A DNA stretch of 64,000 nt from Tamlana flava (GTDB taxonomy: Bacteria; Bacteroidota; Bacteroidia; Flavobacteriales; Flavobacteriaceae): the NCBI RefSeq assembly GCF_041287255.1, contig NZ_JBGGTX010000002.1, forward strand, positions 744,001-808,000, written 5' to 3'. The stretch's first letter is position 1; every line of letters starts with the position of its first letter. Under the pieces are notes generated by a model that saw only the letters and a list, made by a program, of their open reading frames with translations, had not been told where the DNA came from and ran no database searches. Both the position numbers and the translations under genes were made by a program. Below, piece after piece: positions 45,701 through 53,485 of the stretch.

Positions 45701-46233
45701 GGTGGATTGAAGGCAGCATTCAAAAAATGGGCGAAAACAATTTTAGGGACTTCTTTCTTATCTAAAGGCACGGGCAAATCACCTTCTACAATATGAAAAG
45801 TACCTTTTGTGGTTCTTTTATCATGCAGCGGGTTGTTTAATATGCCCTGTTTAAGCCTTTTCGAATTTACCAAACTGCTCTCAAAAGAATTGCCGTCTGG
45901 AGGTAAGCTGGCTTCTCTAGCCTGTCCTTTTTTTGATAGAATTAGTGTATCGTTCGGTAAAATATACGATTTTTTATAGTCGACATCTTTGAGATAATCA
46001 TTAATGAAATTTTGAATTCGCGAATCTACAGGGGAATGATGTTGTGCCAAAAGCCTTGACTTTTCGCGAAAACCTTGAATTAGCCCTTTGGTTAATTCTT
46101 CAAACCTTGGGTCGCCGAATTTTTCTGAGCTATCAGGATTGTCCCTAAATATTGGCTGTCCCAATGCGGCCAATTGCAGGTTTATAAATTGGATGATGTC
46201 TTTTCTGTTCTTTGTTTTGGTTGTGTTGCTCAC
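42769..46233 (-). CDS. very large soluble protein, candidate diphosphate-type PEP carboxykinase
   Basis: A 1154-residue cytoplasmic protein with no signal peptide or membrane helix and a GTG start (MSNTTKTKNRKD). I see a glycine-rich, Lys-containing loop CTVSGGGKSEISKS near residues 486-499, preceded by a region with RDDRGVVVTLIADNYYGYSKKE (near 318). There are also conserved-looking blocks GSEGALTKGPFNML and DHDISILIPEIWARL. The length (about 130 kDa) and the modified P-loop-like motif fit my memory of PPi-dependent PEP carboxykinase (EC 4.1.1.38), described from Entamoeba and Propionibacterium. That assignment is an inference without a search. It is monocistronic, ended by a strong hairpin. 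Many databases would list it as hypothetical. Confidence 0.5.
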   Translation of the reverse strand: MSNTTKTKNRKDIIQFINLQLAALGQPIFRDNPDSSEKFGDPRFEELTKGLIQGFREKSRLLAQHHSPVDSRIQNFINDYLKDVDYKKSYILPNDTLILSKKGQAREASLPPDGNSFESSLVNSKRLKQGILNNPLHDKRTTKGTFHIVEGDLPVPLDKKEVPKIVFAHFLNAAFNPPKDLKVLPFTSNQEKQAKVMVSMLLRPTVCPEVKGIIAQKSMEVRFFAPGNLVSNLDFVENIFGNAGNPNLAKNDAALDTEHWTGHTGCIVLAPQLITLKKKDVGLPHYDNATERQRNDGMCWKDANELYNDGGAFKITCRDDRGVVVTLIADNYYGYSKKEIKTQISYSANLFGLVEEEHAGGAIAFARRVMGDTVNGNDYSNVYGLDHNFEDVKALLVDRIEVKPENYAVDINYPNIVYIPESAYINTNTNSIAWEHKGKEQKLKLSPFKTYVHPTGNKLRLEKHKSINLWRIIETFPEGMFCHKPCTVSGGGKSEISKSMQNAITYSTFNLHNIEEDFKKADEIIEFDYSTRWKVKDPNRPKSRSFLSEKRTLGSVVKLLTPSEENSDEFNAFLKGIPVHVRSLVLFVKRLFRQAHGANLNWKDMMSVEIINGVQGTSLMYNNTPVVGSYVRIGFNQHGNWMLNKLRSDFSASEKVQTEDDITASITLPKYRFKNLNPEYTNKSVKILTNCEAHLFQRPDEAIVRGYDKNAELDIISDGRFLTNYEMLTKEDAIAIYEDTINFDKYTQPVKDFILEIINSENDEAQFVLPSHPRIVDGEPTKNPRYLEPNRFFKETEASYVADIGVRLHRKIKPEDPVIHAVNAVLPGRRNNPADRKAGIRPLAVYNPIHYQETPELFMDFICSLTGKSPSTTGAGSEGALTKGPFNMLTPTTDLNNALLSHILTESNAFSTAAGYVGGENKVDHDISILIPEIWARLTPEDRDPKQLIKNGALEKLEDFEYNGKTILASRLGYRITKIFSLRCLNRLFDEPTAVFNEKMLKPELQGLEDYVDGINNIVDAQQKVALRYFEDGSVDAAIPPLKILLHIMAYGQYEGKNINDPELRKYFDRDYVVNTDWYKKRLELKQQKNIRFYDSQIAYLENFIKDPNNKEVSEEMNLKKRLETVKNLYNDVKSDDYLERLVGTIGADPLCRK

Positions 46234-46296
46234 TTGGTTGGTTGTTTAAATTAGAAATACAATCAATTTTAATTTTTCGTAGACAAAAAATCGCAA

Positions 46297-46317
46297 CAGG
46301 TTTGGCTAAAAACCTGT
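46297..46317 (-). terminator. weak hairpin after the acyl-CoA dehydrogenase gene
   Basis: ACAGGTTT and AAACCTGT form an 8-bp stem between the dehydrogenase stop (46415) and the start of the next minus-strand gene. The T run on the minus strand is 6 nt away, so termination is uncertain. Confidence 0.35.
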
Positions 46318-46414
46318 ATTAATAGTTAGGAAGTATAAAAATATGAAGAATTTTTCCTTTGGAAAACTATCTGCTAAAGGTTTTAAGAAATGAATATTGA
46401 AAATATTGGTTGTT

Positions 46415-47593
46415 TTACTTGAAGGCGTTCAATCCTGTGATATCCAAACCAGTAATCAATAAATGGATGTCGTGCGTGCCTTCATAAGTAATGACGCTTT
46501 CTAAATTCATGGAATGCCGCATGATGCTATATTCTCCGGTTATCCCCATGCCGCCAAGAATTTGCCGTGCTTCGCGGGCAATGTTTATAGCCATATCAAC
46601 ATTATTGCGCTTTGCCATTGATATTTGGGCAGATGTTGCTTTGCCGTCTTCTCGCATTACACCGAGCCTCCAAGTTAGTAATTGTGCCTTTGTGATTTCG
46701 GTAATCATTTCTGCCAATTTTTTTTGCTGTAGTTGAAATTGCCCAATGGGTTTTCCAAACTGGGTGCGTTCTTTACTATAGCGTAAAGCCGTGTCGTAAC
46801 AGTCCATAGCAGCCCCGATGGCTCCCCATGCAATACCATAACGAGCCGAATCCAAGCATCCGAGGGGTGCGCCTAGCCCAGATTTGTTAGGTAATAAATT
46901 TTCTTTTGGCACTTTTACATTATCGAAAATGAGCTCGCCAGTTGCAGATGCCCGTAATGACCATTTATTATGAGTTTCTGGGGTTGAAAACCCTTCCATA
47001 CCACGTTCAACCAAGAGCCCGTGTATTCGCCCTTCCTCATTTTTTGCCCAGACAACGGCAACTTCTGCGAATGGTGCGTTGCTAATCCACATTTTGGCTC
47101 CGTTTAGTAAATAGTGGTCACCTTTATCTTTAAAATTGGTAACCATGCCTCCAGGGTTGCTTCCGTGGTCTGGCTCGGTTAAACCAAAACAGCCTATCCA
47201 TTCGCCACTTGCTAATTTAGGTAGATATTTTTTACGTTGTGCCTCATTACCATATTTCCAAATAGGATACATAACCAAAGAGGATTGAACAGAGGCCGTA
47301 CTACGAATACCAGAATCTCCGCGTTCAATTTCCTGCATAATTAGTCCATACGAAATTTGGTCTAAGCCAGCTCCTCCATATTCCATAGGAATATAAGGGC
47401 CGAAGGCTCCAATTTCTGCCAATCCATTGATTATTTGGTTGGGGAATTCTGCTTTTTGGGCATACTCTTCAATGATTGGAGAAACTTCACGCTTCACCCA
47501 TTCGCGAGCTGCAGCGCGTACCAATTTGTGCTCATCTGTTAGTAGTTCATCTAAGTTATAATAGTCTGGAGCTTCAAATAAATCAGGTTTCAT
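46415..47593 (-). CDS. acyl-CoA dehydrogenase, glutaryl-CoA dehydrogenase-like
   Basis: A 392-residue FAD enzyme that oxidises an acyl-CoA to the enoyl-CoA. GCFGLTEPDHGSNPGGM and KMWISNAPFAEVAVVWAK are the FAD-binding segments. The catalytic glutamate is in VITYEGTHDIHLL near residue 375, where the glutaryl-CoA dehydrogenase group has YEGT. That group both dehydrogenates and decarboxylates glutaryl-CoA in lysine and tryptophan breakdown. A GCDH role is likely but not certain, since isovaleryl- or other short-chain specificities share much of the sequence. Confidence 0.85.
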   Translation of the reverse strand: MKPDLFEAPDYYNLDELLTDEHKLVRAAAREWVKREVSPIIEEYAQKAEFPNQIINGLAEIGAFGPYIPMEYGGAGLDQISYGLIMQEIERGDSGIRSTASVQSSLVMYPIWKYGNEAQRKKYLPKLASGEWIGCFGLTEPDHGSNPGGMVTNFKDKGDHYLLNGAKMWISNAPFAEVAVVWAKNEEGRIHGLLVERGMEGFSTPETHNKWSLRASATGELIFDNVKVPKENLLPNKSGLGAPLGCLDSARYGIAWGAIGAAMDCYDTALRYSKERTQFGKPIGQFQLQQKKLAEMITEITKAQLLTWRLGVMREDGKATSAQISMAKRNNVDMAINIAREARQILGGMGITGEYSIMRHSMNLESVITYEGTHDIHLLITGLDITGLNAFK

Positions 47594-47660
47594 TATTTTT
47601 AATTTAAATAAATAATTCCTAAATAATACTGTATTTTTTTATTAAAAATTTAGTAAAAGT

Positions 47661-47668
47661 CAAATTTA
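47661..47668 (-). promoter_or_regulatory. possible -7 element of the acyl-CoA dehydrogenase gene
   Basis: TAAATTTG on the minus strand lies 67 nt before the ATG at 47593. There is no matching -33 box, and the local A/T richness makes a chance match possible. Confidence 0.3.
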
Positions 47669-47719
47669 GCCAAAATAAATGAAATTTAATATTTTAAAAT
47701 AGTAATTAATTTAAAAAAT

Positions 47720-48808
47720 TTATCTGTTCAAAAACTCAGCGATTAGCCGATGAAAGTGATGAACCCCTTGTTCTCTTGTTGGTGAAAACCGACCTGTTTT
47801 GTAAAACGATGAACGTATCCCTTTTTGTACGTTTTCAACAATATCTTCATCTTCTTGCTCCACCTTATCTAAGCCACTCCCTGCACCCTCATTTAGTTTA
47901 TCTGCATTATAAACATAAGATATAAAGGAAACTTTTGTTTTATTAACACCAATGGGTTGTACCAAGTTTATGGAAAGCCCCCATGGGTAAAAATTAAACA
48001 TTAAATTAGGAAATATCCAAAAGTAATAAGCAGCTATATTTTTACCGTGGTCAATGTGGCCTTTTGGCAAATCAAAAATATTTTTACTGTCATTGCTAAA
48101 TCCGATTTGAAGATTGCAAAATTCATAAATCTCGGTTTTGTAGCTTCCATAGTCTAAAATGGCGTTCAAATCTTTATGCACAAAAGGCACGTGAAAACCT
48201 TCCAAATAGTTATCGCAATATAAAGCCCAATGCGCATCAACCATAAAATCATTGTTTAATGATTTATCGGGATTGAATTCATCCAAAGGAAGAAATCCGA
48301 TGCGTATATTCATTGTATCAATGACCTTTTGAAAGTCAAAAACAGGGTTGAGACTAGAAAACAACAATGGCCCCCATTGCTTAAAAGGAAGTTTGTGTAA
48401 GTTGTCACAGGTACGAGGAAAACTTTGGGTTTTTTCAAATTCGGGCATGTATTCAAATTCACCTTTTAAGTTAAAGCGTCTGCCATGGTAGCCACAAATT
48501 ATTTTTTTTGGTGAACCGGCTTTCGTAACCAATAGATTTCCTCTGTGGGTGCAAACATTGGATAAACAAGAGATGTTGTTATCACTGTCTTTAGTCAAAA
48601 CTAAAGGTTCAGAAAGATAGCCTTCGAGTAATGAAAATGGATAAACAGACCGTTTTGCTGAGACCAAAGTTTTATCGCCAATAAAATGCCAGGATTTCAG
48701 AAATATTTTTTCTTTCACAGCATCAAAAACACTTTCATCTCTATAGAATGATGATGGAAGAGTTTCTGCTTTAGAAATATCGTGGTCTATATAAAAGTTA
48801 TATGCCAT
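47720..48808 (-). CDS. Rieske non-haem iron oxygenase, alpha subunit type
   Basis: A 362-residue oxygenase. The Rieske [2Fe-2S] ligands are Cys86/His88 (CTH) and Cys105/His108 (CGYH). The mononuclear iron site is His205/His210 in CDNYLEGFHVPFVH, with an Asp in the C-terminal acidic run near residue 320. No beta subunit or reductase is adjacent. The size and lack of a beta subunit resemble choline or betaine/carnitine monooxygenases and other single-subunit Rieske enzymes; the substrate is unknown. The divergent neighbour is an amino acid/amine transporter. Confidence 0.88.
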   Translation of the reverse strand: MAYNFYIDHDISKAETLPSSFYRDESVFDAVKEKIFLKSWHFIGDKTLVSAKRSVYPFSLLEGYLSEPLVLTKDSDNNISCLSNVCTHRGNLLVTKAGSPKKIICGYHGRRFNLKGEFEYMPEFEKTQSFPRTCDNLHKLPFKQWGPLLFSSLNPVFDFQKVIDTMNIRIGFLPLDEFNPDKSLNNDFMVDAHWALYCDNYLEGFHVPFVHKDLNAILDYGSYKTEIYEFCNLQIGFSNDSKNIFDLPKGHIDHGKNIAAYYFWIFPNLMFNFYPWGLSINLVQPIGVNKTKVSFISYVYNADKLNEGAGSGLDKVEQEDEDIVENVQKGIRSSFYKTGRFSPTREQGVHHFHRLIAEFLNR

Positions 48809-48885
48809 TTATTCTTTTATAATTGTATATTTAACCGTCTTGTAATTTACATAATTAAAGTTTATCTATTATTAAAACCTTTTAG

Positions 48886-50193
48886 ATGAGTTCGAAACCA
48901 CAGAAAATAGGATTTATAACCGCTACGTCCCTTGTCATTGGTAATATGATTGGTGTTGGCATTTTTGTTTTGCCCGCGGCTTTGGCCAAATATGGGAGTA
49001 TAAGCCTATTAGGATGGGTGTTTACCGGGATAGGGGCGCTGATTTTAGCCAAGATATTTAGTAATCTAAGTAAAATTGTTGTTAATAAAAGTGGAGGTCC
49101 TTATGCCTATTCAAGAGCCGGATTTGGTGATTTCATTGGGTTTTTAATGGCATGGGGGTATTGGATATCCTGTTGGGTAAGTAATGGCGCTGTTGCCATT
49201 GCCATTGTAGGCGCTATAAGTTTCTTTTTTCCTGTGTTGGAAACCAATTCTATCTATTCCGTAAGTATTGGGTTGCTCTTGATATGGTTTTTTACATGGA
49301 TTAATACAAAGGGAATTAGGGAATCTGGTAAAGTTCAGGTTTTAACTACTGCGTTAAAGTTATTACCATTGGCATTTGTTATTATAGTTGGCGTTTTCTT
49401 TTTCAATATTGAAAATTTCCCTGCTTTTAATTTAACCGGGAATAGTGATTTTGCAACCTTGCCAGCGGTGGCTGTAATGACATTATATGCATTTCTAGGA
49501 ATTGAATGTGCCACTATACCGGCAGAAAGTGTAGAGAATTCTGAAGTTGTTGTTCCCAAGGCCACCATGCTTGGAACCATTTTAACAACAATTGTATATG
49601 TTTTGGCAACCGTGGTTCTTTTTGGCGTATTGCCTACAGAGGTGTTACAAAAATCTCCCGCTCCATTTGCTGAAGCCGCAAGACTCATTGCTGGAGATTA
49701 TGGTGGTTATTTTGTAGCTGTTGGTGTTATTATTTCAGGCATTGGTGTTTTAAATGGTTGGATATTGATTACGGGGCAAGTGCCCATGGCAACTGCCAAA
49801 GATGACTTGTTTCCAAGAATCTTCAAAAAGGAAAACAAAAAGGGAGCCCCTGTTATTGGACTGGTTATTGGTAGTTTGCTTTCAAGTGCTGTTATGCTCA
49901 TGAATTTTACTAAAGGTCTGGTTGATCAGTTTGAAATTATTGTGGAAATAGTGGTTTTTGTGGCTTTGCTGCCATATTTGCTTAGTGCCGCAGCTTACGT
50001 TTTAATAATCATTGAAAAGAAATTACATGCCAATAATTGGGTAAAAACCTTTCTTTTGGGTAGCCTCGGGTTCGCTTATTCCCTTTGGGCTATTTGGGGT
50101 TCGGGTAGGGATACCGTATTTTACGGATTCATCTTATTGTTATCAGGAATCCCTTTCTATTTGTTAATGCATTGGCATAAGCGGAACGACTAG
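48886..50193 (+). CDS. APC-family amino acid/amine permease
   Basis: A 435-residue transporter with 12 predicted helices. The first helix carries the APC substrate loop GNMIGVGIFVLPAAL (about residues 18-32), the sixth has YAFLGIECATIPAES. The overall layout resembles the AdiC/CadB/PotE antiporter subgroup, exchanging amino acids with amines such as arginine/agmatine. Substrate and direction are inferred. It is divergent from the Rieske gene (77-bp spacer) and overlaps the convergent tRNA methyltransferase gene by 4 nt. Confidence 0.88.
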   Translation: MSSKPQKIGFITATSLVIGNMIGVGIFVLPAALAKYGSISLLGWVFTGIGALILAKIFSNLSKIVVNKSGGPYAYSRAGFGDFIGFLMAWGYWISCWVSNGAVAIAIVGAISFFFPVLETNSIYSVSIGLLLIWFFTWINTKGIRESGKVQVLTTALKLLPLAFVIIVGVFFFNIENFPAFNLTGNSDFATLPAVAVMTLYAFLGIECATIPAESVENSEVVVPKATMLGTILTTIVYVLATVVLFGVLPTEVLQKSPAPFAEAARLIAGDYGGYFVAVGVIISGIGVLNGWILITGQVPMATAKDDLFPRIFKKENKKGAPVIGLVIGSLLSSAVMLMNFTKGLVDQFEIIVEIVVFVALLPYLLSAAAYVLIIIEKKLHANNWVKTFLLGSLGFAYSLWAIWGSGRDTVFYGFILLLSGIPFYLLMHWHKRND

Positions 50194-50915
50194 CTGTCCT
50201 TCATTTTTAAATAGAAATCCTTTGTCAGTTTAATATAATTTTCGGTGTATTGGTGTCTTGAAGTTTCAATGATTAGTGTCTCTTTTTCCAGGTCGCTTAC
50301 ACCAAAAGAAAATTCAATTAAACTTCGTTTGAATTTCGCAGTAGGGCTGCCCTTAACATGTAAAATGTTGTTTGGAAAGAGGTTGAAATTTGATGCTATT
50401 TCAATTAATATAGATTCTTCCTTAAATGGTATAATAACCGAAAAAATCCCATTTTTAGATAACAACTTGGCAACGCTCTCAATTAAGTGGTCAAAAGGCA
50501 TGGCGTCTTGAAAACGGGCCATATCCCTTTGCTCATTTTTAGTTTTGTAATCCTCGACAAAAAAGGGTGGATTGCAAACAATTAAATCGTATTTGTCTTC
50601 AATTTCATCTGCAAATTCCTCCAATGAGGCATGGTAGCAAAATAGCCTGTCACCCCAAGGAGAATGCTCAAAATTATCCACACATTGTTCATAGGCAAGT
50701 TCGTCAATCTCAAGGGCGTCAATAACATCGGCACGGCTTCTTTGTGCCAACATCAGCGATAGGATGCCTGTTCCAGCACCAATATCCAATACAGAAAATG
50801 GTTTGTTTTTTAGGGTCGTCCAAGCACCGAGTAATACCCCATCGGTGCCAACTTTCATGGCACATTGGTCTTGGTTTATACTAAATTGCTTAAATTTAAA
50901 AAGGTTGTTGGACAT
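50190..50915 (-). CDS. tRNA1(Val) adenine(37)-N6-methyltransferase
   Basis: A 241-residue SAM-dependent methyltransferase of the YfiC/TrmN6 type. The SAM motif is LDIGAGTGILSLMLAQRS (about residues 43-60), an acidic ALEID follows, and the catalytic N6-adenine motif is NPPF at 115-118. KVGTDGVLLGAW near residue 21 is the typical N-terminus. It modifies A37 of tRNA-Val. It ends 4 nt inside the convergent permease gene. Confidence 0.92.
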   Translation of the reverse strand: MSNNLFKFKQFSINQDQCAMKVGTDGVLLGAWTTLKNKPFSVLDIGAGTGILSLMLAQRSRADVIDALEIDELAYEQCVDNFEHSPWGDRLFCYHASLEEFADEIEDKYDLIVCNPPFFVEDYKTKNEQRDMARFQDAMPFDHLIESVAKLLSKNGIFSVIIPFKEESILIEIASNFNLFPNNILHVKGSPTAKFKRSLIEFSFGVSDLEKETLIIETSRHQYTENYIKLTKDFYLKMKDS

Positions 50916-51049
50916 TGTATAAACACGTTAAAATGTGCTAAAATATACTAAACAATGTTAAAAAATGGGTTTTGATTCGTCTTGTTTTTAATTTTACCAC
51001 GTATATCATTTATAGTGGTAGAATTTGAATAGTTTAAGAATTTAAGATA

Positions 51050-51508
51050 ATGAGGAATTTGGAGAAAGTTTTAAAGAAATTAAATGATTTGTTGGTGTCT
51101 AACCACGAGCTTGAGAATATTTATCAGGAAGCGTTTAAAGCTATTGATGACGAAGAACTTAAGTCGTTTTTTCAAGAGCAAAGTAGAGTTCGCAAAATTT
51201 ACAGTGAGCAGTTGTGCTTGGAAATCGAGAACCTAGTGGGTAAATCCAAATTTTCGGAAGCCGTTGGAAGAGAGTCTTATAAAGTTTCCATGAATTTCAG
51301 GAATTTAATCTTTCTTAAAGATTACAGTCTTTTGCTCAAGGAAGTTTATAGAATAAAACAATCAACCATTAGCAAGTATAATACCTTGTTAAATGAGTTA
51401 AATTTGCCACTATCTGTATGTAAATTACTCGTAGAACAGCGCGATGGTATCCAGGCTACGATGAATACCATTAAAAGATCAGAAAGCTTGATTGCCCAGA
51501 ATGCATAA
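51050..51508 (+). CDS. PA2169/DUF2383-like four-helix-bundle protein (copy 1)
   Basis: A 152-residue helical protein with the pattern KKLNDLLVSNHELENIYQEA and then EELKSFFQEQS. It is the most diverged of three paralogues in this stretch (others at 51688 and 54774) and lacks the RSEF motif they share. The family is ferritin-like in shape with unknown function, and its genes are often stress-induced. It has its own upstream spacer and no terminator before copy 2. Confidence 0.78.
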   Translation: MRNLEKVLKKLNDLLVSNHELENIYQEAFKAIDDEELKSFFQEQSRVRKIYSEQLCLEIENLVGKSKFSEAVGRESYKVSMNFRNLIFLKDYSLLLKEVYRIKQSTISKYNTLLNELNLPLSVCKLLVEQRDGIQATMNTIKRSESLIAQNA

Positions 51509-51687
51509 AGCTTAGGTTAAGCAAAAATTGTTGTTGAAGTTGTTCAGTGAATGCCGATAAAGGGCGCAAAATATTACTGAAATGCAAAAAAATATGATAA
51601 AACATTGAATTATGTGAGAAATAGTTTAATTTGAGAAGCTAAACGCTTATTTATCAATTTATTGTAATCCTGAAAAACCCCAAAACA

Positions 51688-52137
51688 ATGAAAAAATCAA
51701 ATCCAACTATTACTCAACTAAACGAACTTTTAGCCATTAATAATGATGCGGAAAAAATTTATCTTGATGCTTTGCATCATGTTGAAGATGCAGAATTGAA
51801 AAACTTTTTTAGGGCAATGGCATTTAAACGAAGTGAGTTTTGTAGGTTTCTTGGGGCTGAAATTATTCAAAAGGGAGGAAATCCAGAATACTCTGAAGAT
51901 GAGCAAGGAGCATTGAACAAATTACGGGCTAGGTTAAAACAAATTATTTCCAAAAATGATGAGTACGCTCTTTTTGATGAAGTTTGCAGAATGAAAACCT
52001 GGACTATTGATAAATACAACGACACATTAAACAAAGTAAAATTTTCAGAACACATAGCGCAATTATTGCAAAAGCAAAGAGATGCCGTTGAAAGAAGCCT
52101 GCATGCCATTCAAATTGGGGATAGCCAGATTGCCTAG
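51688..52137 (+). CDS. PA2169/DUF2383 four-helix-bundle protein (copy 2)
   Basis: A 149-residue four-helix-bundle protein: LNELLAINNDAEKIYLDAL, then ELKNFFRAMAFKRSEF and a C-terminal pair of helices with CRMKTWTIDKYND. It matches the PA2169 family (DUF2383), which looks like a ferritin-like bundle; metal ligands are not obvious. It lies 180 bp after copy 1 on the same strand and is closed by a strong terminator. Function is unknown. Confidence 0.85.
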   Translation: MKKSNPTITQLNELLAINNDAEKIYLDALHHVEDAELKNFFRAMAFKRSEFCRFLGAEIIQKGGNPEYSEDEQGALNKLRARLKQIISKNDEYALFDEVCRMKTWTIDKYNDTLNKVKFSEHIAQLLQKQRDAVERSLHAIQIGDSQIA

Positions 52138-52161
52138 AAATTAAATAAAAAAATAAATACA

Positions 52162-52192
52162 AAGGCCAATCTTTAAAGATTGGCCTCTGTGT
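52162..52192. terminator. bidirectional terminator between DUF2383 copy 2 and rimM
   Basis: A perfect 12-bp palindromic stem, AGGCCAATCTTT against AAAGATTGGCCT, is followed by CTGTGTTTTTT. It serves both convergent genes. Confidence 0.8.
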
Positions 52193-52217
52193 TTTTTATG
52201 CTGTAGTCTGTGTTTGT

Positions 52218-52742
52218 CTAAAGGTATAAGTCAATTAACCCCTCGGGTGTTTCAACAAAAATGGTTTTGTTTTTTCGGTCTGCCTTAACAATAAATTCAT
52301 CATTCATGGGGATTAGGATTTCTGTTCCGTCCCTGTCAACTACAAATAAGGCTTGTGCCGTAGAATCGTTAATGGCTTTAATAGTCCCCACTTTACCAAA
52401 ATTAATATCTTCTATGGTGAAATTGATGACTTCGTGAAAGTAAAACTTGTTGCCTTCTAGTTTAGGAAGCAAATCCAAAGGAAGGTATAAATCACTTTTC
52501 ATGATGGCATCTGCATCAGCCTCGGTATCAACATCTTCAAATTTTATGCGCAACAATTCCGATTTGTGCAACTGTGAGCTTTCAATAAAAAAAGGAACTA
52601 GATTGTTTCTCAATTCTAAAAAAATAGCATCAAGGTTTTCGTAAAGCTCTGGCTGGTCAGTGTCAAGTTTTGCTAAAACCTCTCCTTTAAAACTATACTT
52701 TTTTATAATCTTTCCTAGGTAAAAACAGTCTTCTTTTTTCAT
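52218..52742 (-). CDS. rimM: 16S rRNA processing protein RimM
   Basis: A 174-residue maturation factor for the 30S head that binds S19. The N-terminal domain has FYLGKIIKKYSFKGEVLAKLD and the C-terminal PRC barrel has IPMNDEFIVKADRKNKTIFVETPEGLIDLY. I choose the ATG at 52742 (MKKEDCFYLG). An in-frame ATG at 52826 exists but lies inside the rpsP terminator hairpin and would read through a repeat. It follows rpsP, as in many bacteria. Confidence 0.93.
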   Translation of the reverse strand: MKKEDCFYLGKIIKKYSFKGEVLAKLDTDQPELYENLDAIFLELRNNLVPFFIESSQLHKSELLRIKFEDVDTEADADAIMKSDLYLPLDLLPKLEGNKFYFHEVINFTIEDINFGKVGTIKAINDSTAQALFVVDRDGTEILIPMNDEFIVKADRKNKTIFVETPEGLIDLYL

Positions 52743-52759
52743 GACAAATGAATTGATTT

Positions 52760-52789
52760 GTCTCCCTGAACTTGATTCAGGGGCCTCAT
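52760..52789 (+). repeat. copy B of the interspersed AACTTG-TTCAG palindromic repeat
   Basis: CCCTGAA and TTCAGGG form a 7-bp stem around CTTGA. Core and right flank match copy A at 4301-4329 (AACTTG, TTCAG, CTCAT). It lies in the rpsP-rimM spacer. Confidence 0.5.
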
Positions 52790-52814
52790 TATTTGGGTTT
52801 TTTTTTCGCATAAA

Positions 52815-52837
52815 AAATCCCGCCAAAGGCGGGATTA
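52815..52837 (-). terminator. terminator or attenuator between rpsP and rimM
   Basis: Arms AATCCCGCC and GGCGGGATT pair perfectly around AAA, and on the minus strand they are followed by TTTTT. It lies 21 nt beyond the rpsP stop and before rimM, so it would limit read-through and lower rimM relative to rpsP. Confidence 0.8.
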
Positions 52838-52857
52838 AAAGTATAAAAATTTAATTT

Positions 52858-53376
52858 TTATTCTTCTTCGCTTGATGCTTCAGTTTCTGCAACATGAGCC
52901 TCATCCTCAGTTGCTTCTTCTTCAACAACAGGAGCCGCAGCAGCAATTCTTGCTTCATTTACAGCTTTTTCTGCAGCTAAAGCGTCTGCTTTGGCTTTGG
53001 CGCTAGCTTCTGTTAAACCTTCGGCTTTAGCTTGGATTTTAGCTGCTTTTTCATCCAACCAAGCATTGAATTTTTCTTCAGCTTGCTCTTCTGTCAAAGC
53101 CCCTTTTTTTACACCTCCTGCAAGATGGTTTTTCAATAAAGCACCTTTATAAGATAAAATTGCTTTAGCTGTATCAGTTGGCTGTGCACCATTCTGTAAC
53201 CATTTAACAGCGCCATCAACGTTTAATTCAACAGTTGCTGGGTTTGTGTTTGGATTGTACGCACCTAATTTTTCAAGGTATTTACCATCTCTTTTTGCTC
53301 GTGCATCTGCTGCAACGATCCAGTAATAAGGTTTTCCTTTTTTACCGTGTCTTTGTAATCTAATTTTTACTGGCAT
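52858..53376 (-). CDS. rpsP: 30S ribosomal protein S16
   Basis: A 172-residue S16: MPVKIRLQRHGKKGKPYYWIVAADARAKRDGKYLEKLG is the core (about residues 1-80). It is followed by an Ala/Lys/Glu-rich tail of some 90 residues ending in EEATEDEAHVAETEASSEEE. Such extended acidic tails are usual in Bacteroidota S16, whereas the E. coli protein has 82 residues. It has a -7 box upstream and an attenuator-like hairpin before rimM. Confidence 0.97.
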   Translation of the reverse strand: MPVKIRLQRHGKKGKPYYWIVAADARAKRDGKYLEKLGAYNPNTNPATVELNVDGAVKWLQNGAQPTDTAKAILSYKGALLKNHLAGGVKKGALTEEQAEEKFNAWLDEKAAKIQAKAEGLTEASAKAKADALAAEKAVNEARIAAAAPVVEEEATEDEAHVAETEASSEEE

Positions 53377-53424
53377 AATAATTAATTATTTGAGGTTCTC
53401 GACCTCGAGTTATTAATGAGGGCG

Positions 53425-53432
53425 CAAATATA
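53425..53432 (-). promoter_or_regulatory. -7 promoter element of rpsP
   Basis: On the minus strand TATATTTG matches TAnnTTTG, 48 nt before the ATG. The leader between contains a GAGGT / ACCTC mini-hairpin (about 53391-53406). The -33 position is not convincing. Confidence 0.45.
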
Positions 53433-53485
53433 CTATATTTTTTTAATTATCAGATGGTTATTTGTTGTGAAATTTACTGAAACAT

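Noticed and set aside
40815..46246. Shared CAACCAACCAA-like leaders before the cytochrome gene at 40814 and the large protein at 46233
   Set aside because: The similarity is about nine bases of low complexity at different distances from the start codon, so it may be chance.
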